A stretch of DNA of 64,000 bases from Candidatus Nanopelagicales bacterium (GTDB lineage: Bacteria > Actinomycetota > Actinomycetes > S36-B12 > CAIYMF01): contig JAFIHG010000019.1 of NCBI GenBank assembly GCA_017848795.1, positions 1 through 64,000 on the forward strand, given 5' to 3'. Positions 61,416 through 64,000 of this stretch are shown piece by piece. Below the pieces are notes generated by a model, which was not told the origin of the DNA, did no database searches, and worked only from the letters and a program-made list of their open reading frames with translations. The position numbers and the translations under genes were made by a program. The stretch's first letter is position 1; every line of letters starts with the position of its first letter.

Positions 61416-61959
61416 GCCACGCCCCACGGCCGCGCTCGGCCGGATCTGGCTGATCGGCAGCATGGGCGCGGGCAAGTCGGCCGTGGGTCGGGCGCTCGGC
61501 GCCCTGCTCGGTGTCCCGGTGCTCGACAACGACCGCGAGCTCGCCGACCGCACCGGCGAGACGAGCGCCGAGCTGGCGCACGCGGTCGGCGACGTGCTGC
61601 ACGAGCAGGAGTCGGCGCAGCTGCGGGCGGCGGCCGCCGCGGCCCCGCCCTTCGTGGCGGGCATCGCGGCGAGCGTGGCCGACCGGCCGGCCGACCTCGC
61701 GCTCCTGCAGCGCACCGGCACGGTGATCCATCTGCGTGCGCCGGCGCAGGTGCTCGCTGCCCGCGTCGCGGCCGACCTGCGCGCCGGGGCACCGCGGCCC
61801 TGGCTCGACGACCAGCCGTACGCATGGCTGACCGCAGCGTTGCAGCACCGCGAACGCGCCTACACCGACAGCGCCGATCTGGTGGTCGACACCTCTCACG
61901 CGACTCCCGAGCAACTCGCCGTGCAGATCGCGGAGTGGCTCGCGCAGCGGGCGACCTGA
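61399..61959 (+). CDS. Shikimate-kinase-like P-loop protein
   Basis: The 186-residue product starts at a TTG at 61399 inside the end of the oxidase gene, with GGAAAGG 10 bases upstream; no other start precedes the P-loop. It has the Walker A GSMGAGKSAVGRAL and the topology of shikimate kinase (VPVLDNDRELADRTGETSAE, TVIHLRAPAQVLAARVAADL, RERAYTDSADLVVDTSHATP). The shikimate-site DTD is changed to DND and the usual Arg after it is absent, so shikimate may not be the substrate. The overlap suggests co-translation with the oxidase. Confidence 0.75.
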   Translation: MSPAPEPRPTAALGRIWLIGSMGAGKSAVGRALGALLGVPVLDNDRELADRTGETSAELAHAVGDVLHEQESAQLRAAAAAAPPFVAGIAASVADRPADLALLQRTGTVIHLRAPAQVLAARVAADLRAGAPRPWLDDQPYAWLTAALQHRERAYTDSADLVVDTSHATPEQLAVQIAEWLAQRAT

Positions 61960-62017
61960 ACCGCCGGCACCCGGCTGCCGGCTCAGGTCACCCGGCCGCC
62001 CTGCCGAAGAGTCCGCC

Positions 62018-62905
62018 ATGGGTCGCCCGCGTCATGCCGCCACGCCGGTACGGCGCCGGCCCGGCATCCGCCTCGACCGGCTGCCCCGTACCGCCGTCCC
62101 GGCCGCGGCCGTTGTCGCGCTCGCAGCCGCGCTCGCACTGGTGGTCCCGGCACTGGCCCGGGCCGGTCAGCCGGCGCCGGTGGCGCTGTCCGCCGTACCG
62201 CTGAGCGTCCCGGCGGACCCGGCCGGTGACCCGGCGCCCGACCCGCTCGCAGAACCGCCCGGAGAGGACTGGGCCGCCGACGCGGCGATCCGCGCTGCGG
62301 TCGTCGTGCAGCAGGCCGAGCGGCGCGCCGCGGTACGCGCGGCTGCTCGCTCCGAGCGGGCAGCCGGGCGCCGCGCCGCAGTGGCCGACACGCCTCCGGC
62401 GGTCCGCACCCGCCCGGTCGGCGCACCGGACGCGCCGGTCTGGATCGTCGGCGACTCGATCGGCTCCGGGTTGGGCGCCGCGTGGGGCGGGCCGGCCCGC
62501 GTCGTCGCAGACCCCGGTGCCCGCACCGCCGTCATCGTGCCGCAGTTGCTCTCGGCGCTGCGGGGCACCGCCACGACGCCGGCGCTCGTCGTCGCAGCCG
62601 GCACCAACGACGACCCGCGTGACCCGGCGGCGTTCGCCGCCGCGGTGCGGCAGGTGCTGCGCGCGACCCCCGGATGCGTCGTGTGGGTCACGATCCACCG
62701 CCCGGGAGAGCGCTGGGAACCCTTGAACGCCGCGCTGCGCGTCGAGCAGGCCCGGGCGAGCGGGCGGTTGCAGCTCGCCGACTGGGACGCCCTGGCGACC
62801 GCGAACCCGTCGATGCTGCAACCCGACGGCATCCATCCCCGTACCGGCACGGTGTACGCCTCGATCGCCTCCCTCGCGCGTACCGCGTTGGGACGGTGCG
62901 CCTGA
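62018..62905 (+). CDS. SGNH/GDSL-hydrolase-like membrane-anchored protein
   Basis: The 295-residue product starts at an ATG at 62018. An N-terminal membrane helix (AVPAAAVVALAAALALVVPA) is followed by a disordered Ala/Arg-rich linker. The C-terminal domain has SGNH blocks: VWIVGDSIGSG (Ser), VVAAGTNDDP (Asn) and QPDGIHPRTGTVYASIA (Asp, His). It likely acts outside the cell, perhaps removing acetyl or acyl groups from wall polymers. The substrate is not evident. Confidence 0.85.
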   Translation: MGRPRHAATPVRRRPGIRLDRLPRTAVPAAAVVALAAALALVVPALARAGQPAPVALSAVPLSVPADPAGDPAPDPLAEPPGEDWAADAAIRAAVVVQQAERRAAVRAAARSERAAGRRAAVADTPPAVRTRPVGAPDAPVWIVGDSIGSGLGAAWGGPARVVADPGARTAVIVPQLLSALRGTATTPALVVAAGTNDDPRDPAAFAAAVRQVLRATPGCVVWVTIHRPGERWEPLNAALRVEQARASGRLQLADWDALATANPSMLQPDGIHPRTGTVYASIASLARTALGRCA

Positions 62906-62967
62906 CGCGGGCTCTTCGGTCGCGGGGCGTTCCGGAGTAGGTTCGGAGCCGGACACGGGGAGGTCGC

Positions 62968-63474
62968 ATGGCTGGTACGGCCGACATGGCAGGAACGGCT
63001 GCCAAGGAGCAGCAGACGCTCGCGCAGGCGCTGGAGGCGGAGCACCGCACCATCGACGAGGGGATCGCGGCGTTCGTGGCCGGGGAACGCGCCGGCGACG
63101 CGTCGGACGACACGATCGACGCGGCTCTGGAGTGCCTGCGCCGGCACATCTTCCTGGAGGAGGAGATGCTCTTCCCACCGCTGCGCTCGTCCGGGCTGAT
63201 GGCGCCCGTGCTGGTGATGCTGCGCGAGCACGGCCAGCTCTGGCAGACGATGGACGCGCTCGACACGGCGCGCCGCGACGGCACCGCGGGCGAGGTGCGT
63301 GACCGGTGCACCGAGCTGGCGGGGCTGCTCGACGCGCACAACAGCAAGGAGGAGCCGATCATCTACCCGCAGGCGGATACGGTCCTCGACGAGGGCGCCC
63401 GCAACCGGCTCTGGTCGTTCCTGCGCTCGGGGGAGATGCCGGAGGGCTGGACCGCCCAGATGGCGCCCGCCTGA
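62968..63474 (+). CDS. Hemerythrin-domain protein
   Basis: The 168-residue product starts at an ATG with GGGGAGG upstream. It is a four-helix HHE-type protein with metal-ligand candidates in ALEAEHRTIDEGI, CLRRHIFLEEEMLFPPL, LREHGQLWQ and LLDAHNSKEEPIIYP. Such proteins bind a di-iron centre and sense or handle O2 or NO. The neighbouring genes give no pathway clue. Confidence 0.92.
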   Translation: MAGTADMAGTAAKEQQTLAQALEAEHRTIDEGIAAFVAGERAGDASDDTIDAALECLRRHIFLEEEMLFPPLRSSGLMAPVLVMLREHGQLWQTMDALDTARRDGTAGEVRDRCTELAGLLDAHNSKEEPIIYPQADTVLDEGARNRLWSFLRSGEMPEGWTAQMAPA

Positions 63475-63510
63475 GCGCTGACGACACCGGGAGCGTCGGT
63501 CCGGCCGTGC

Positions 63511-63846
63511 TCAGAGCCGCCCGCGGTTGGCGCGCAGCCAGCGCAGCCCGCCGAGGAAGGCGACGATGCCGCCTGCACCGCCGACGACCAGCCCGCCGAA
63601 GAGCCAGACGGCGAGCGGATCGATCCGGTGGGCCTGCGAGTCGCCCACGATCGAGCCGGCGAGGAAGCCGGCGAGCGGCGCGAGGACCATCACCAGAGCG
63701 CCGAGCACCAGCATCCGTAGCCCGCTGCCGCTCAGCTGCTCCAGGTCGTCCTCATCGCTCGGCATCACGGCCCGCTCGTCGTCGAGGGATGCGGTGCCCG
63801 GGGGCGGGTCGGCCTGCGAGGTGGATGGACGCCCTTCCTCGGTCAT
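63511..63846 (-). CDS. Small two-helix membrane protein
   Basis: The 111-residue product starts at an ATG at 63846 that overlaps the stop of the upstream gene (ATGA). An acidic N-terminus (residues 1-40) is followed by two helices (LRMLVLGALVMVLAPLAGFL and PLAVWLFGGLVVGGAGGIVA) and ends in a basic LRWLRANRGRL. I do not recognise a family. It is co-translated with the gene cut by the window edge. Confidence 0.75.
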   Translation of the reverse strand: MTEEGRPSTSQADPPPGTASLDDERAVMPSDEDDLEQLSGSGLRMLVLGALVMVLAPLAGFLAGSIVGDSQAHRIDPLAVWLFGGLVVGGAGGIVAFLGGLRWLRANRGRL

Positions 63847-64000
63847 CGCGTCTCCTTGAGCGTGGGGACGGCGCCGCCGCCCGGGTACGGGTGAGCCTCC
63901 CGACCGAGCGTCGGGAACCCGCGGCTCGACCCGTCGGCCCGGGTGCTGCGGGTGTCGGTGGTGGGCACGGCGGACAGGTCGGGCTCGGACGGGCGGCGCA
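63843..64000 (-). CDS. C-terminal part of an unidentified protein (cut by the right edge)
   Basis: On the minus strand an open frame runs from the edge to a TGA (63845-63843) overlapping the next ATG. It encodes 51 codons ending AHPYPGGGAVPTLKETR, hydrophilic and apparently disordered. The coupled overlap supports a real gene, but too little is present to name it. Confidence 0.55.
   Translation of the reverse strand, partial: RRPSEPDLSAVPTTDTRSTRADGSSRGFPTLGREAHPYPGGGAVPTLKETR

Overview
The window is 64 kb of chromosome from a high-GC actinobacterium. The evidence is GC-rich codon use with many GTG starts and ATGA/GTGA gene overlaps, families largely confined to Actinomycetota (DUF3039, DUF2017, DUF3618, a Mec-CysO-CysM cysteine route, an SNF2 helicase paired with a SWIM zinc-finger protein), and a GTP-type PEP carboxykinase. 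I cannot assign a genus. Nothing looks like a plasmid or a prophage backbone.

The left end (1-5.4 kb) is accessory DNA. It holds the end of an IS630-type transposase gene, a HigB-like/XRE module whose XRE protein has a Lys/Ala tail built from an 18-bp tandem repeat, a VapBC pair with a visible operator, a frameshifted small toxin-like gene coupled to an HTH gene, a GIY-YIG nuclease gene between two direct repeats of about 124 bp, and an intact mazF next to a broken mazE. About 0.8 kb without a convincing gene follows, including a 4.84-5.31 kb array of inverted and direct repeats.

From 5.4 kb the window is mostly housekeeping and metabolic. A five-gene oligopeptide ABC transporter (5.4-11.5 kb, minus strand) stands opposite a prolyl oligopeptidase, which suggests peptide uptake and cleavage. 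In its oppB-oppC junction lie two tandem micro-ORFs linked by successive ATGA overlaps. Next come a tandem pair of sulfotransferase-like proteins, pckG, a DUF559 endonuclease-domain gene, an arcB-arcA arginine deiminase pair, YqgE, a DUF3039/MFS/helicase group, and a polar amino-acid ABC transporter.

From 28.7 to 41.7 kb are HdeD-like, IclR, DacB, Lrp and divergent HPPD (tyrosine catabolism), an RDD protein, a secreted GH18 protein, a class V aminotransferase, pncB, clpS-DUF2017 and LtrA. From 41.8 to 54.7 kb are a damaged SNF2 helicase gene with its SWIM partner, mec-(CPBP protease)-cysO-cysM, murI, an MBL-fold hydrolase, rph, rdgB, a GNAT gene, a 27-residue micro-ORF, DUF1622 and a frameshifted secreted TolB-like gene. 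The right end carries tRNA-Leu(UAG), a Bcp peroxiredoxin, a CbiMNQO nickel/cobalt importer, DUF3618, a GroES-like protein, a GlcD-like oxidase, a shikimate-kinase-like protein, an SGNH hydrolase, a hemerythrin protein and a membrane protein pair cut by the right edge.

Two themes stand out. Long near-perfect hairpins without T-tracts sit at many gene ends and probably act as terminators. Several genes carry single-base frameshifts, mostly of the -1 type; these could be real decay or assembly error, and raw reads would decide.
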